Positions 1 through 8,491 of a DNA stretch of 64,000 nt are shown piece after piece (within the stretch, counting starts at the first letter, position 1; each line of letters begins with the position of its first letter). The DNA comes from Syntrophomonas wolfei subsp. methylbutyratica. Its GTDB lineage: Bacteria > Bacillota > Syntrophomonadia > Syntrophomonadales > Syntrophomonadaceae. The notes under the pieces were generated by a model, which made no database searches, was not told the DNA's origin, and saw nothing but the letters and a program-made list of their open reading frames with translations. A program made the position numbers and the translations under genes. The stretch is from positions 124,001-188,000 of the forward strand of contig NZ_BBQT01000002.1 of the NCBI RefSeq assembly GCF_001570625.1. The letters are read 5' to 3'.

Positions 1-77
1 TCTACGCTCCAATTATCATCGACTTCAAGCTTCTGTAATACCGGAATTATTACTTTGTGGTTATCTGTTTTGCTCAT
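1..77 (-). CDS. N-terminal fragment of unknown protein
   Basis: Reading on the minus strand, an ATG at 77 follows a strong ribosome site (GAAAGGAAGG, about 6 bases upstream) and opens a frame that runs off the window edge after 25 codons. The visible residues begin MSKTDNHKVIIPVLQKLEVD. They show no signal peptide or recognisable motif, so no function is offered. The ribosome site is the main support that this is a real start. Confidence 0.55.
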   Translation of the reverse strand, partial: MSKTDNHKVIIPVLQKLEVDDNWSV

Positions 78-311
78 AGCAACCTTCCTTTCATTCCTTT
101 CAGTCCAAGCGACTCAATAATTTTGCCTATTATCAAAACGTCCGGATTATATAAAATTTAATTTTCACCCCCTTCTAGTCCCTTTCCGAATAAGATCAGC
201 CTCAAGGTACAAGCAATATAACAAGGGCAGAATTATGTCAATATAGAACACTTGACGTTGACAGCAATCCGTAGATATAAAGTATCTTAACTTCTTGCAG
301 ATATTGATTCC

Positions 312-670
312 GCTGCAAAAAGTAATAATTATGCATTCGCTTGCGTAAATATTCCGCTCCAGCGTCCTTAATAGCGACCGAAGGGAGCATCAGTTGTGCC
401 CGACAGGGCGCTACGCATGGGCAACACCTACGGCTTATCTCGCGGCTCAAGGGGTACCGTGCTAATCTCCCGTCCATGGGAGGCAACCTTAATAGTGACA
501 CCCTCCAGGGCGGAACACCAGGCGTACCCGAAGGGTGAAGCGCTCTCGCGACCTCCTGTCGCTCGCCCCCTTTCGCCTGTTCGCCTTCGCCGGGTGTTGC
601 ATCCATGCTTCGCCAACGCTCGCTTTGTATATTTATGCAACCCTTATGCAACAAAAAGGGGTTTTTGCAG
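312..670. repeat. MITE-like element, copy 1
   Basis: Fills most of the gene-free stretch 78-682. The ends are inverted: CTGCAAAAA at 312-320 and TTTTTGCAG at 662-670. The similarity extends inward (TGCAT...GCGTAAATAT on the left against the complement of ATATTTATGCAACCCTTATGCA on the right). The right end holds a short hairpin AACCC...GGGTT followed by Ts. The interior carries a degenerate copy of the 47-bp module (about 367-412) and a CTCCC/GGGAG hairpin. Open frames over it (65-138 codons) follow the repeat and look spurious. No transposase is present. Confidence 0.75.
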
Positions 671-682
671 TAGAACCATAAT

Positions 683-1258
683 TCAGATTATTACATACCT
701 GCCTTCCTTTCTTTGGGGAGCTTTTGGTGTGTAGGCAGGATAGCCGAAAGTTACAGCTGCAATAAACTCACCATGTTCAGCTGCATATTTGCGGCGTAAT
801 TCTTCATCCATTCCCGCGCGCATGGGCGCAGTCATCCAGCAGGAACCGATGCCCATGTCATAAGCCGCTAAGAGCATATTCTGGACTGCGGCGCTTACGC
901 CCTCAATGACACTTTTCTTGTCAGGATAATCTTGTTTTAACATAAAGGCGAGAATGCAACACTGTGCGCCCCCCAGGCTGTTTAGAAATACCTTTGTTTC
1001 GGCGATAGTCGCAGGGTGATTGGCAAAACGTTCATTTAGCACAGGTTCAAATTCATCATATACATCGCTCATGAAAGTACGGAATTCTTCAAGTTTTTCC
1101 GTACTCTTAATCACGACAAAGTACCATGGTTGAAGATCTATGGCCGAGGGAGCATATAAGCCGGCTGTAATTATGTCCTGAACATCCGAGTCGTTTAAGG
1201 ATTGGTCTGTATACCTTCGCACACTTCTTCTACCGATAATGGCATCTTTTGTTTCCAT
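683..1258 (-). CDS. Nitroreductase-family FMN flavoprotein
   Basis: A 191-residue nitroreductase (NfsB/SagB-like fold, usual length 170-220). The N-terminal FMN-phosphate site RRSVRRYTDQ, the loop APSAIDLQPW and the C-terminal GIGSCWMTAP / VTFGYPAYTPKAPQRK segments are typical. Such proteins use NAD(P)H to reduce nitro-aromatics, quinones or flavins; the substrate cannot be told. The start chosen is METKDA, 6 bases after GGGGAGG; an upstream ATG in frame lies on top of that site. It lies downstream of, and in the same direction as, the TetR gene. An operator-like sequence between the two genes (1351-1370) suggests the repressor controls it. Confidence 0.88.
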   Translation of the reverse strand: METKDAIIGRRSVRRYTDQSLNDSDVQDIITAGLYAPSAIDLQPWYFVVIKSTEKLEEFRTFMSDVYDEFEPVLNERFANHPATIAETKVFLNSLGGAQCCILAFMLKQDYPDKKSVIEGVSAAVQNMLLAAYDMGIGSCWMTAPMRAGMDEELRRKYAAEHGEFIAAVTFGYPAYTPKAPQRKEGRYVII

Positions 1259-1350
1259 AATCATCCTCCCCGAAATAGTTTGATACCGCAGCTGCAGATG
1301 TAACATAAACCAACTAACCCATATGCCAGCCTACATCCCAGCTATGGCTC

Positions 1351-1370
1351 TGAATGTACGTACGTTCACT
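1351..1370. promoter_or_regulatory. Putative TetR operator, copy 1
   Basis: Near-palindrome centred on ACGTACGT. The 15-base core TGTACGTACGTTCAC (1355-1369) is identical to the one at 2036-2050. It sits about 95 bases upstream of the nitroreductase start and just past the end of the TetR gene, so repressor binding here would block nitroreductase expression. Confidence 0.7.
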
Positions 1371-1402
1371 CAAGAAAACAAACAACCCTTTTACCGTCTT
1401 GT

Positions 1403-2014
1403 TCAGAATTCTTCTGGCTTTTTTAATAATCCTTTAGCCAGTGTTTCATGGAAAGATACGACCATTTCAATCATCTCTTGTTTTGATATGGTCTTTAGAA
1501 CGACCCACTTATACAAAAGGAATTTCTCCGTAGCCAGGATAGAATGAGCCAGGGGGGAAATCCAAACTTTATTAAAAACACCTTTCTGTATACCAAACTC
1601 GATATTATTTGAATAGAATTCAATTAATTTATCTTCAAATTGCTTTATACATTGATCAATAGGGTCACTTGCTCCTGCAACTCTGCTATATATTTCCGAC
1701 AGGGCTTCGTTTTCGGCAAATAATTCCATGGTAATTCGCTTGGTCTCAACAAATCTTTTATAAAGGTCTTGTTCTTTTGTCCAGTATTCAGAGAATTGTT
1801 TAATAATTCGTTCGGCAAACTCTTCTAAAAGCGCCTTTAAGACATCTTCCTTGTCAATGAAGTAGTTATAAAATGTGCCTGTTCCGAAACCCGATCTGGC
1901 AATAATGTCGCGAATGGCCGTATTATAATAACCCTTCTCGACAAACAGATGCATTGCGCATTCCAGGAATATTTGGCGTTTTTCTTTGTCTTGCTTGAAT
2001 TCAGGTAGTGGCAC
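1403..2014 (-). CDS. TetR/AcrR-family transcriptional repressor
   Basis: 203 residues with the family's N-terminal helix-turn-helix: residues about 10-55 read KRQIFLECAMHLFVEKGY, then TAIRDIIARSGFGTGTFYNYF, the usual recognition helix ending in YNYF. The C-terminal two thirds form the ligand domain and are not conserved enough to name an effector. The GTG start (VPLPEF) is chosen because AGGAGG stands 7 bases before it; a longer frame would translate across the operator. It probably represses itself and the nitroreductase downstream through two identical operator cores. Confidence 0.9.
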   Translation of the reverse strand: MPLPEFKQDKEKRQIFLECAMHLFVEKGYYNTAIRDIIARSGFGTGTFYNYFIDKEDVLKALLEEFAERIIKQFSEYWTKEQDLYKRFVETKRITMELFAENEALSEIYSRVAGASDPIDQCIKQFEDKLIEFYSNNIEFGIQKGVFNKVWISPLAHSILATEKFLLYKWVVLKTISKQEMIEMVVSFHETLAKGLLKKPEEF

Positions 2015-2030
2015 TTCCACCCCTCCTTTA

Positions 2031-2050
2031 GTGAGTGTACGTACGTTCAC
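2031..2050. promoter_or_regulatory. Putative TetR operator, copy 2 (autoregulatory)
   Basis: The core TGTACGTACGTTCAC at 2036-2050 repeats the core at 1355-1369 exactly. It lies 17-36 bases upstream of the TetR start and its ribosome site, where binding would shut off the repressor's own transcript. Confidence 0.72.
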
Positions 2051-2230
2051 CAAAAGTATAACTCCATTCTCTTTAGTAGTCAAGAGAAAAAGTGCGGAAA
2101 TGCAGTTGGCTTAAACAGGATAAGCTGTAGCTTGGGCAGAATGTGGGAGGATATCCCTACGCGGCTCCTGAGCCAAAGCGCAAAAAAAGCATAGAGGCGG
2201 GCACAGTTAGCCAGGAGACGCTTCTTCGAC

Positions 2231-2278
2231 AAAAAAATAAAGAGCTCAGCAAAACCCTGGAGAGGGTGGAGCTGAGCT
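2231..2278 (-). terminator. Rho-independent terminator of the MacAB operon
   Basis: Stem AGCTCAGC (2243-2250) / GCTGAGCT (2271-2278). On the minus strand it is followed by TTATTTTTTT. It lies 60-110 bases past the permease stop. The rest of the gap 2051-2339 shows nothing else recognisable. Confidence 0.8.
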
Positions 2279-2339
2279 TAATATCTGGCAGATAACAAAC
2301 CACTGTTTATGGTTTTTATGATAGATTGAGCTTTTCGAA

Positions 2340-3524
2340 TTAATCTCTCCTCAGGGCTTCGATGGGGTCCATTTTGGAGGCTTTATTGGCCGGGTAAATG
2401 CCGAAGAACAGGCCGACCGCTACGGAAAACCCCACGGCCAGCAATACCGTCCATCCGGAAACCAGCGGCGGCCACTTGGCCAGCCGGGCTACCAGCAAAG
2501 CCCCGCCATATCCCAGAATTATGCCAATGAACCCCCCCAGGAGGCAGAGGACAATTGATTCAATGATAAATTGCACCAGGATGTCCTTGCGGCGGGCGCC
2601 CAGGGCCATTCTAATGCCTATTTCGCGGGTGCGCTCGGTTACTGATACCAGCATTATGTTCATTACCCCGATTCCCCCCACCAGCAAGGATATGCCTGCT
2701 ATACAGCCGATAATAAGGGTCATAATCCCCGTTACTTTGTTAGCCGACTCCATCTCCTGTTCCAGACTGTAGGCATAGTAATGATTGGGGGCATGATGCC
2801 TTCTTTCCAGGATCTTCTTGCTCAGGTTCATGGCTGCTTCGACCTCTTCTTTGCTGCTGGCGCTGCCCTGCAATTCATGGATTACTTCCCAGCCGTTAAG
2901 CCGGCTTAAAAATGACCAGGGCAGATAGGCTATTTGCTGGGAATTAAAGCCCAGCATGGAACTGTCGCTTTTTATTACCCCCACTACTACTGCCGAATTG
3001 CTCATGAGCATTACCTTTTTACCCACCGGGTTGCCAGGCCCAAAAAGCTTTAAGGCGGTTCTTTCATCAAGCACAATAACCCTTCTGCCTACTGCCGCAT
3101 CATCATCACGGATGAACCTGCCCCAGACGGTTTCCAGGTTTCTAACCTGGGCATAGTCGGCAGTGGTGCCTATCACCTGTACGGATTTATGGCCCTTGCT
3201 GCCCCTTAACTGCATCTGGCCATAGCTTGCCGGAGCCAGGTATTTCACCTGGGGGACATTTTCCTTGATAACTGTTATATCATTAATCTGCAGGTCGTCC
3301 AGGCGGAAGCTTTCACCATCCCGGTAATTTACCCAGATGCCGAACATATTGGTGCCGAATTTCTCCATTTCCTGCATCAACATGGCCCGGCCGCCCTGCC
3401 CGATGCCCACCACGGCAATTACCGCGGCAATGCCGATAACAATTCCCAGGGTGGTAAGAAAGGATCTTAGTTTATTGCTTTTTATACTCTCAATGGCGAC
3501 CAGAATCAGTTCCCCGATATTCAT
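2340..3524 (-). CDS. macB: MacB-type ABC transporter permease
   Basis: 394 residues of the MacB/FtsX permease type: one N-terminal membrane helix (about 20-42, IVIGIAAVIAVVGIGQG), a long extracytoplasmic MacB_PCD domain (about 45-270), then three helices (about 275-380) with the hallmark loop ERTREIGIRMALGARRKDIL. It would use ATP hydrolysis by its partner to push a substrate taken up from the outer face. Its start overlaps the ATPase stop as ATGA. In Gram-negatives MacB fuses ATPase and permease; here they are separate genes, as usual in Firmicutes. The substrate is unknown (macrolide, peptide and lipid are all possible). Confidence 0.9.
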   Translation of the reverse strand: MNIGELILVAIESIKSNKLRSFLTTLGIVIGIAAVIAVVGIGQGGRAMLMQEMEKFGTNMFGIWVNYRDGESFRLDDLQINDITVIKENVPQVKYLAPASYGQMQLRGSKGHKSVQVIGTTADYAQVRNLETVWGRFIRDDDAAVGRRVIVLDERTALKLFGPGNPVGKKVMLMSNSAVVVGVIKSDSSMLGFNSQQIAYLPWSFLSRLNGWEVIHELQGSASSKEEVEAAMNLSKKILERRHHAPNHYYAYSLEQEMESANKVTGIMTLIIGCIAGISLLVGGIGVMNIMLVSVTERTREIGIRMALGARRKDILVQFIIESIVLCLLGGFIGIILGYGGALLVARLAKWPPLVSGWTVLLAVGFSVAVGLFFGIYPANKASKMDPIEALRRD

Positions 3525-4255
3525 GCCCTGCCCCCCTTTTCCCGGAGTGCCTGGATTTCGTTATGGGCATCAAGGGGCCGGGCTATTTCCTCATCGTTTA
3601 TTATCAAGCCGTCAGCCATACGAAGTATGCGCCGGGAGTGCCGGGCAATGTTTAATTCGTGAGTAACCAGAACTATGGTGGTTCCCTGGCGGTTTAATTC
3701 TTGAAATATGCTCATTATCTCCAGGCCGGTCTGGCTATCCAGGGCTCCGGTAGGCTCGTCAGCCAGGATTATGGCCGGGTTGTTGATCAGAGCCCGGGCG
3801 ATGGCCACCCGCTGGTTCTGCCCCCCGGACAATTCATTGGGAAAATGATGCAGCCGGTCTTCCAGGCCCAGTAGGGTCAAGACTTCCACCGCTCTCTTCC
3901 GGCGCTCTTCGTGCTTTGTGCCTGCATAAAGCATGGATAACTCTACATTTTTCAAGGCAGTCAAACGCGGCAGGAGATTAAAAGCTTGAAAAACAAAACC
4001 GATTTTGCGATTTCTTAAGCGGGCATAGTCATCATCATTCAGGTTGGATACATCCATGCCGTCCAGCAGGTAACTCCCCTCGCTGGGACGGTCCAGCAAG
4101 CCCAGGAGATTCATCATGGTGGATTTACCCGAACCCGAAGCTCCGGTGATGGCCACGAATTCGCCGGGGGCAATATCCAGGGTGATTCCCTTTAATGCCG
4201 GTACGGTAAAGGCGCCGGTGGAATAGGTTTTGCTGAGATTATTTATCTTAATCAT
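3521..4255 (-). CDS. MacB/LolD-type ABC ATP-binding protein
   Basis: 244 residues. Walker [10 protein letters not shown] (about 39-47), signature [15 protein letters not shown] (about 142), Walker [13 protein letters not shown] and the H-loop VTHE are all intact. Sequence features such as [16 protein letters not shown] and [17 protein letters not shown] are those of the MacB/LolD subfamily, which works with FtsX-like permeases. It overlaps both neighbours (8 bases with the adaptor, ATGA with the permease), so the three are translated together. Confidence 0.93.
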   Translation of the reverse strand: MIKINNLSKTYSTGAFTVPALKGITLDIAPGEFVAITGASGSGKSTMMNLLGLLDRPSEGSYLLDGMDVSNLNDDDYARLRNRKIGFVFQAFNLLPRLTALKNVELSMLYAGTKHEERRKRAVEVLTLLGLEDRLHHFPNELSGGQNQRVAIARALINNPAIILADEPTGALDSQTGLEIMSIFQELNRQGTTIVLVTHELNIARHSRRILRMADGLIINDEEIARPLDAHNEIQALREKGGRA

Positions 4256-5528
4256 TTATTGCTCCTGCCGGTTTGGCCGTAACCTTCTGCCCCGCTTTTA
4301 TACTGGAAGGGGGATTAATTATTACCTTATCTCCCGCCTTGAGCCCGGATATTACAATATCTTTCAGCTCATTACCCATTTTGCTTTTAATCTTGCGCTC
4401 CCGGGCCACTTCATTTTCCACCAGATAAACGCTTTTCTTGCCATCACGCTCCATAATGGCTTCGACCGGTATAGATATAACCTGTTTTTCTTGGCGCAAG
4501 CTAATGGTAAGGTCAACAGTATAGCCGATCTTGAGTCCCTCAGTTTTACCATGCAACTGGATGGTAACAGGTACATTAACCGCTTCACCGCTGTTGTTTT
4601 TCTGGATAATGGCCGCTGCTCCCACCCGGGATACCTTGCCGTGAAATTCCCGCCCGGGTAAAGCCAGGCAGCTTATCCTGACCTCCTGTCCTATTTCCAG
4701 GCTGCCAGCATCGATTTCATTTACTGTTGCCGTAACTTCGAGCAGGTCTTCGCTGCCCAGTTCCATCACCGGAGTGCCTTCCAGTACCCGGTTGCCCTCC
4801 TTGGCGTTAACGGCGATAACCACTCCATCAAAAGCAGCCACGAAAGTGGCCAGATCCAGCCGTTCTTTAGCTTGCTCCACTTCCTGCTGCGCCAGTTCCA
4901 CCTGCGCTTTTAAAGAGGCCTTCTCCCGGCTGGCAGCCTTCTGCTCCAGCTTGATTCTGGCTTCATTGTACAGGGCCTGGGCTTTAGCTTCTTCCGCCCG
5001 GGCCGACTCCTGCTCTTCAATATTTACGGCACCCGCTTTATATAATTGTTCTATGCGTTCCAGGTGATTTTTTGCTTTCTGGTATTGGGCTTCAGCCTCT
5101 TTTAAGTTTAGGTTATCGTTTATTGCCTCGGCTTTAGCCAGTTCAGCCTCTCTGGCGGCCAGGAGAGCCAGGGAGTTCTTGTACTTGCGGGCCAGTTCCA
5201 GGCTGTCTAAACGCCCTAAAACATCGCTCTTTTTAACCCGGTCTCCGGCTTTGACCTTGAGCTCCATCAAGGTGCTGTCGACCGGGGTAAAGAAGTCCTG
5301 CCGCCTAACAGCCTCCAAACGGCCATTGCTGACCACCGTCCTTTCGATATCCTCTAATTGTACGGTGGACATCTCTACTAGCAAGGGTTGTTCTCCCCTG
5401 GTAGCCAAAAATATCCCCAGGGCAATCAACAATACCAGCGTTATGCCTATAATCCATTTCTTTCGGGTCGAGATATTCTTGATTTTTGTTTTCCATTTAG
5501 AATCCGTTCCCTCTAACTCCAACTTCAC
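4248..5528 (-). CDS. MacA-like membrane fusion (HlyD/RND adaptor) protein
   Basis: 426 residues. There is a single membrane anchor near residues 22-45, a split biotinyl-lipoyl domain (LKVKAGDRVKKSDVLGRLDS... and FDGVVIAVNAKEGNRV), a long Ala/Glu-rich coiled-coil hairpin (about 100-210) and C-terminal beta-barrel domains. It would couple the permease to the exterior. The GTG start (VKLELEG) has GGAGG 8 bases before it; an ATG five codons further upstream overlaps that site. It is the first gene of the adaptor-ATPase-permease operon. No linked regulator is evident. Confidence 0.9.
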   Translation of the reverse strand: MKLELEGTDSKWKTKIKNISTRKKWIIGITLVLLIALGIFLATRGEQPLLVEMSTVQLEDIERTVVSNGRLEAVRRQDFFTPVDSTLMELKVKAGDRVKKSDVLGRLDSLELARKYKNSLALLAAREAELAKAEAINDNLNLKEAEAQYQKAKNHLERIEQLYKAGAVNIEEQESARAEEAKAQALYNEARIKLEQKAASREKASLKAQVELAQQEVEQAKERLDLATFVAAFDGVVIAVNAKEGNRVLEGTPVMELGSEDLLEVTATVNEIDAGSLEIGQEVRISCLALPGREFHGKVSRVGAAAIIQKNNSGEAVNVPVTIQLHGKTEGLKIGYTVDLTISLRQEKQVISIPVEAIMERDGKKSVYLVENEVARERKIKSKMGNELKDIVISGLKAGDKVIINPPSSIKAGQKVTAKPAGAIND

Positions 5529-5689
5529 AAGCTTAACCTCCATCTATGCTATTGTTCCGATTCTTTAGCCCATTCTTGGTTGCCTGGCGCCCAAATTAAA
5601 TGGTTTTTCAAAGGATCAACGGGTCCACAAAGGGCTCTTTTACTTTGACAATTGGCAGCTTAATTATCCAAATAATGAAATATTGATGT

Positions 5690-5979
5690 CACTGCAAAAA
5701 GTAATAAATACGCATTAGTGCGCATAAATATACCGCTTAGCAACCTTAATAGCGACCGAAGGGAGTGTAGGGAACGACCCCCGTGTCGTTCCGAATCAGG
5801 CGCAACAACTAGCGACCGCAGGGTGTGTAGGGAACGACCCCCGTGTCGTTCCGAATCAGGCGCAACAACTAGCGACCGCAAGGCATTGTAGGGGCGGTCT
5901 TTGCCCGCCCGCTTTCACCTTCACCCGCGCTTTGTATATTCATGCAACCCTTATGCAACAAAAAGGGTTTTTTGCAGTG
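5690..5979. repeat. MITE-like element, copy 2
   Basis: The best-preserved copy. Perfect 11-base inverted ends are CACTGCAAAAA (5690-5700) and TTTTTGCAGTG (5969-5979), with similarity continuing about 35 bases inward. The right end contains AACCC-loop-GGGTT plus a T run and could stop transcription. The interior has a 60-bp direct duplication (5765-5880). It occupies the gene-free stretch 5529-6132; the remainder (5980-6132) is AT-rich with no gene seen. No clear target duplication flanks it. Confidence 0.8.
5765..5880. repeat. 60-bp tandem duplication with internal hairpin
   Basis: Two adjacent units of period 60 (about 5765-5824 and 5825-5880), identical over at least 56 bases. Each contains the inverted repeat GGAACGAC-ccccgt-GTCGTTCC and ends in AGCGACCGCA, a fragment of the 47-bp module. 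Confidence 0.85.
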
Positions 5980-6132
5980 GAGTCATATTGTTACAGTGGA
6001 TGATTATTTGTCACAAAATTCTGCCCCCAGTCACTTGTTCCTGGTAAAGAATAGTATATTCTACTAATACGATAAATTTTATGCAAACTTACAGGATATT
6101 TCTAATATTTCCGCACTTTCATGGATTTTGGT

Positions 6133-7098
6133 TCAGGGAAGCTGGTTAACGCTTATTTCATTCTCTTCATGCCTTTGATGGATAATCGTCATCTTGTAGC
6201 GTCCCTCCCCCAGTTGGGCTTGAGCTTGAATAGCTTCTTCACCTGGTCGGGACTCTTCTTGCCAATCCTTTTCTTTTTGAAGATCAACTTTAAGAGGCTT
6301 TCCCTCCGGGGAAGTCCAGCTTATGTTGCCTTTCAGCTGTTGATTGGGGGGTACAAGAGCGTAGAGCATTAGATTGGATTGCGGGGCCAGAGTAATGTTT
6401 AAATCCCCATCTCCCCGGATAAGCCAATCATTGCTGATATGTCCCGCAGTTATTTGCACGGGGGTATCACCATGCTCCACTTCCACCGCCAGTCCTTCCG
6501 GCAGGATCAAGGAATAAGCTGCACAATAACAGTTGTTGGCCGGGGAGAAACCCAGGTTCAGGTACAGGGTATGGCCATTTCTTCGAGTATTAAGCGGAGT
6601 TTTTTCTTGCAGCAGCTGCCGGGCCTGGGCTTCAGATTGGGCTCTTATCTCGGCTTCGGCATGGCATTGTATGGAATCTCCCGTACCGGTTCTGACTTTT
6701 AAATGCGGGCCGAAACCAGCTTCAACAACTACTTTCTGAATATCTTTATCCAAGGCGATTTCATGGTTAGCCGGTAAAATGTAACGTTTTGCATTGATAT
6801 TCTCCTGGATGTAGTTGCTCAATCCTGCTTTACTGGCTACCTGCAGCCCCATACCGCCCATGACGATGAAAAAGATTATAAAAATGCTGAAGATATCATA
6901 TTTGATTCTGCTTTCTTCACCCTTATTAAGATAGCTCTGCAACAATACCTCAACACCTAATATAATGAAAATTACCGGCCACCATTTCAAGATGCTGCTT
7001 ACTACCGGAGTCGGCTGGAATTGGGCGTAAAGGAGGCCGATACCGGTGCAGAATAAGAGCAAACCCATGGAAAAGGTTCCTACCCGCCATTGTCTCAT
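6133..7098 (-). CDS. LiaF-like membrane protein, envelope stress operon
   Basis: 321 residues. The N-terminus carries two or three hydrophobic segments (MGLLLFCTGIGLLYA, WWPVIFIILGVEVLLQSYL, FSIFIIFFIVMGGMGLQV), the layout of the LiaI/LiaF-type membrane domain. An extracytoplasmic beta-rich region (about 120-320) follows and ends in a charged tail. The WWPxxFIxLGxxxL pattern is the hallmark. It starts in ATGA overlap with the upstream gene and is last in the sigma-factor operon. In related systems LiaF-like proteins restrain or sense envelope-stress signalling; the exact role here is inferred only. Confidence 0.7.
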   Translation of the reverse strand: MRQWRVGTFSMGLLLFCTGIGLLYAQFQPTPVVSSILKWWPVIFIILGVEVLLQSYLNKGEESRIKYDIFSIFIIFFIVMGGMGLQVASKAGLSNYIQENINAKRYILPANHEIALDKDIQKVVVEAGFGPHLKVRTGTGDSIQCHAEAEIRAQSEAQARQLLQEKTPLNTRRNGHTLYLNLGFSPANNCYCAAYSLILPEGLAVEVEHGDTPVQITAGHISNDWLIRGDGDLNITLAPQSNLMLYALVPPNQQLKGNISWTSPEGKPLKVDLQKEKDWQEESRPGEEAIQAQAQLGEGRYKMTIIHQRHEENEISVNQLP

Positions 7099-8012
7099 GA
7101 CAATTCCTCCTTTGTTTCTTCATTAAGCTCAACGTTGGAAGTATTTTCGATTACTATCTCTTCATTAGTTTTATCTGGGAAAGCACTTTCGTCTGCTTTT
7201 TTTGCCTCAATTCGTATGGCGGGCATAGCATTTGCTCCCTCGCCGGGCTCTTCCGCTTTGCTGCCCAGCAATAGCTTGATTCCCCCGGCAATCAATATCA
7301 AGGCGATAAAGCTAGTTTCGATGTAACTGCGCAGACTTTCACTTAATAACTGCGCTAAAGCAGGGCTGGCAATGCGCTGTACAATAACCAGCAAGCCCAG
7401 GGCAATCAACCCCCAGCCCAGCCAGCCCGGATGGTTGGAAAACCAGTCGAAAAGGGTAGAGGATTCCAGCTGTACTTTTTCCTCGTCTTCCAGCAGGTGA
7501 TAGATATCGAAAACGCTGTAAAACCAAATAACCGGTATAACAAAGCCTAAAATGTTTAGATTCAACCAGCTGGACAGGAGCAGTATAAAGAAAAATCCGG
7601 CCATCAATTGCGCTCCCTGTTTTATTAATCCCAGGTACATATGCCCGGCTCCCGGGATAGCTGAAAAGGCCAAAGCTATCAGCTTACGGTCGCTGATAAA
7701 AAGTAAACCCTTCTCTTCGCTATTAAATATCCGGGCTTCATCGCTGTCAGGGCCGGGTTCAACATTTCGTCCGGCCAGGTGCAGGGCTTCAGCCAGGGCT
7801 ACAAACCAGAGCAAGGCTATAACAAAAAAGATGAGAGGACCAATCATACTGCTGCTGCGATAGCTAATGTTCTCCATTGTCAAAGCTCCCACACCAAGCC
7901 CCAGGAAAACGCTGAAAAAGACCAGGGCCCGTCTGCTCCAGCCCAAATAAAGATGGCTGAGGCCAGGAAGCGGCGATAGTATAAATACCAGGAACTTGCT
8001 TTTTTTCTTCAC
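7095..8012 (-). CDS. Polytopic membrane protein with LiaF-like C-terminal segment
   Basis: 305 residues starting at GTG, with AAGGAGG 9 bases upstream. There are about eight hydrophobic stretches: a first block at about 8-80, a second around 110-170 and a third at about 195-260. Two sub-repeats share SxxPGxxHxYLG (LSPLPGLSHLYLGWSRRAL, FSAIPGAGHMYLGLIKQGA), so the N-terminal half looks duplicated; this motif is seen in TM2-like domains. The segment WLGWGLIALGLLVIVQRI resembles the LiaF membrane domain. The stop of the anti-sigma gene and this start share bases (TAGTG). Confidence 0.65.
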   Translation of the reverse strand: MKKKSKFLVFILSPLPGLSHLYLGWSRRALVFFSVFLGLGVGALTMENISYRSSSMIGPLIFFVIALLWFVALAEALHLAGRNVEPGPDSDEARIFNSEEKGLLFISDRKLIALAFSAIPGAGHMYLGLIKQGAQLMAGFFFILLLSSWLNLNILGFVIPVIWFYSVFDIYHLLEDEEKVQLESSTLFDWFSNHPGWLGWGLIALGLLVIVQRIASPALAQLLSESLRSYIETSFIALILIAGGIKLLLGSKAEEPGEGANAMPAIRIEAKKADESAFPDKTNEEIVIENTSNVELNEETKEELS

Positions 8013-8491
8013 TATTTAACCTCCTTATGTTTTTCTATTTCCATATTGTTGAGCCATCCGTTGCTTATTTCCTGCAAGCGGGCCGGCCAGTTAAAAAGGA
8101 TATCTTCATACTTACCGACAGTTTGTGCTGTAGGATTATAATGTAAATTCATTCTGCTCGTATCGCTCCATGTTTGAAATACTCCGCTACCGCTAAGCAT
8201 GATAGTAATGGCCGCGGCAACTGCGTAGCAGGCTAACAGCCTCTTCCTTTGGGAGCGAACCGGGCGGCGCTCTTCCTTCCGGGTATTTGCTCTGAGCAAG
8301 TCACAGCTTCGTGCGGTAAAGTCAGGGGGGATAAGAGCCCTGGCTTCTTCTACTGCCTGATCGTCTATGCTATCCAGGAACAACTGCAAACAAGCATCAC
8401 AATCCAGCAAATGTTTTTCCATTAAAACATCTTTTTCTTTGGCTGATCCTTTTCCATAAGTTCGCCATTCCTCCGGGCTGAAATGCTTCAT
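8012..8491 (-). CDS. Anti-sigma factor with zinc-finger (zf-HC2) domain
   Basis: 159 residues. The N-terminal motif HLLDCDACLQLF, preceded by a His-containing helix, is the HxxxCxxC zinc-binding anti-sigma (ZAS) pattern. A single membrane helix lies at about 78-98 (LACYAVAAAITIMLSGSGVF), followed by a short outside tail. The start MKHFSPEEW is preceded by GGGAGGAGGG; it overlaps the sigma stop as ATGA, the usual translational coupling for a sigma/anti-sigma pair. It would hold the ECF sigma factor at the membrane until a stress signal releases it. Confidence 0.88.
   Translation of the reverse strand: MKHFSPEEWRTYGKGSAKEKDVLMEKHLLDCDACLQLFLDSIDDQAVEEARALIPPDFTARSCDLLRANTRKEERRPVRSQRKRLLACYAVAAAITIMLSGSGVFQTWSDTSRMNLHYNPTAQTVGKYEDILFNWPARLQEISNGWLNNMEIEKHKEVK

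Noticed and set aside
238-654. 138-codon minus-strand and 112-codon plus-strand open frames in 238-734
   Set aside because: They fall on the MITE-like element, follow the repeat sequence and have no ribosome site; composition is Arg/Pro-rich as in shadow frames.
1323-1547. 74-codon plus-strand frame opposite the TetR gene
   Set aside because: Shadow frame crossing an operator; the minus strand gene explains the coding signal.
5660-5881. 73-codon minus-strand frame with repeated RSLVVAPDSERHGG units
   Set aside because: The peptide repeat only mirrors the 60-bp DNA duplication in a MITE copy; no start context.
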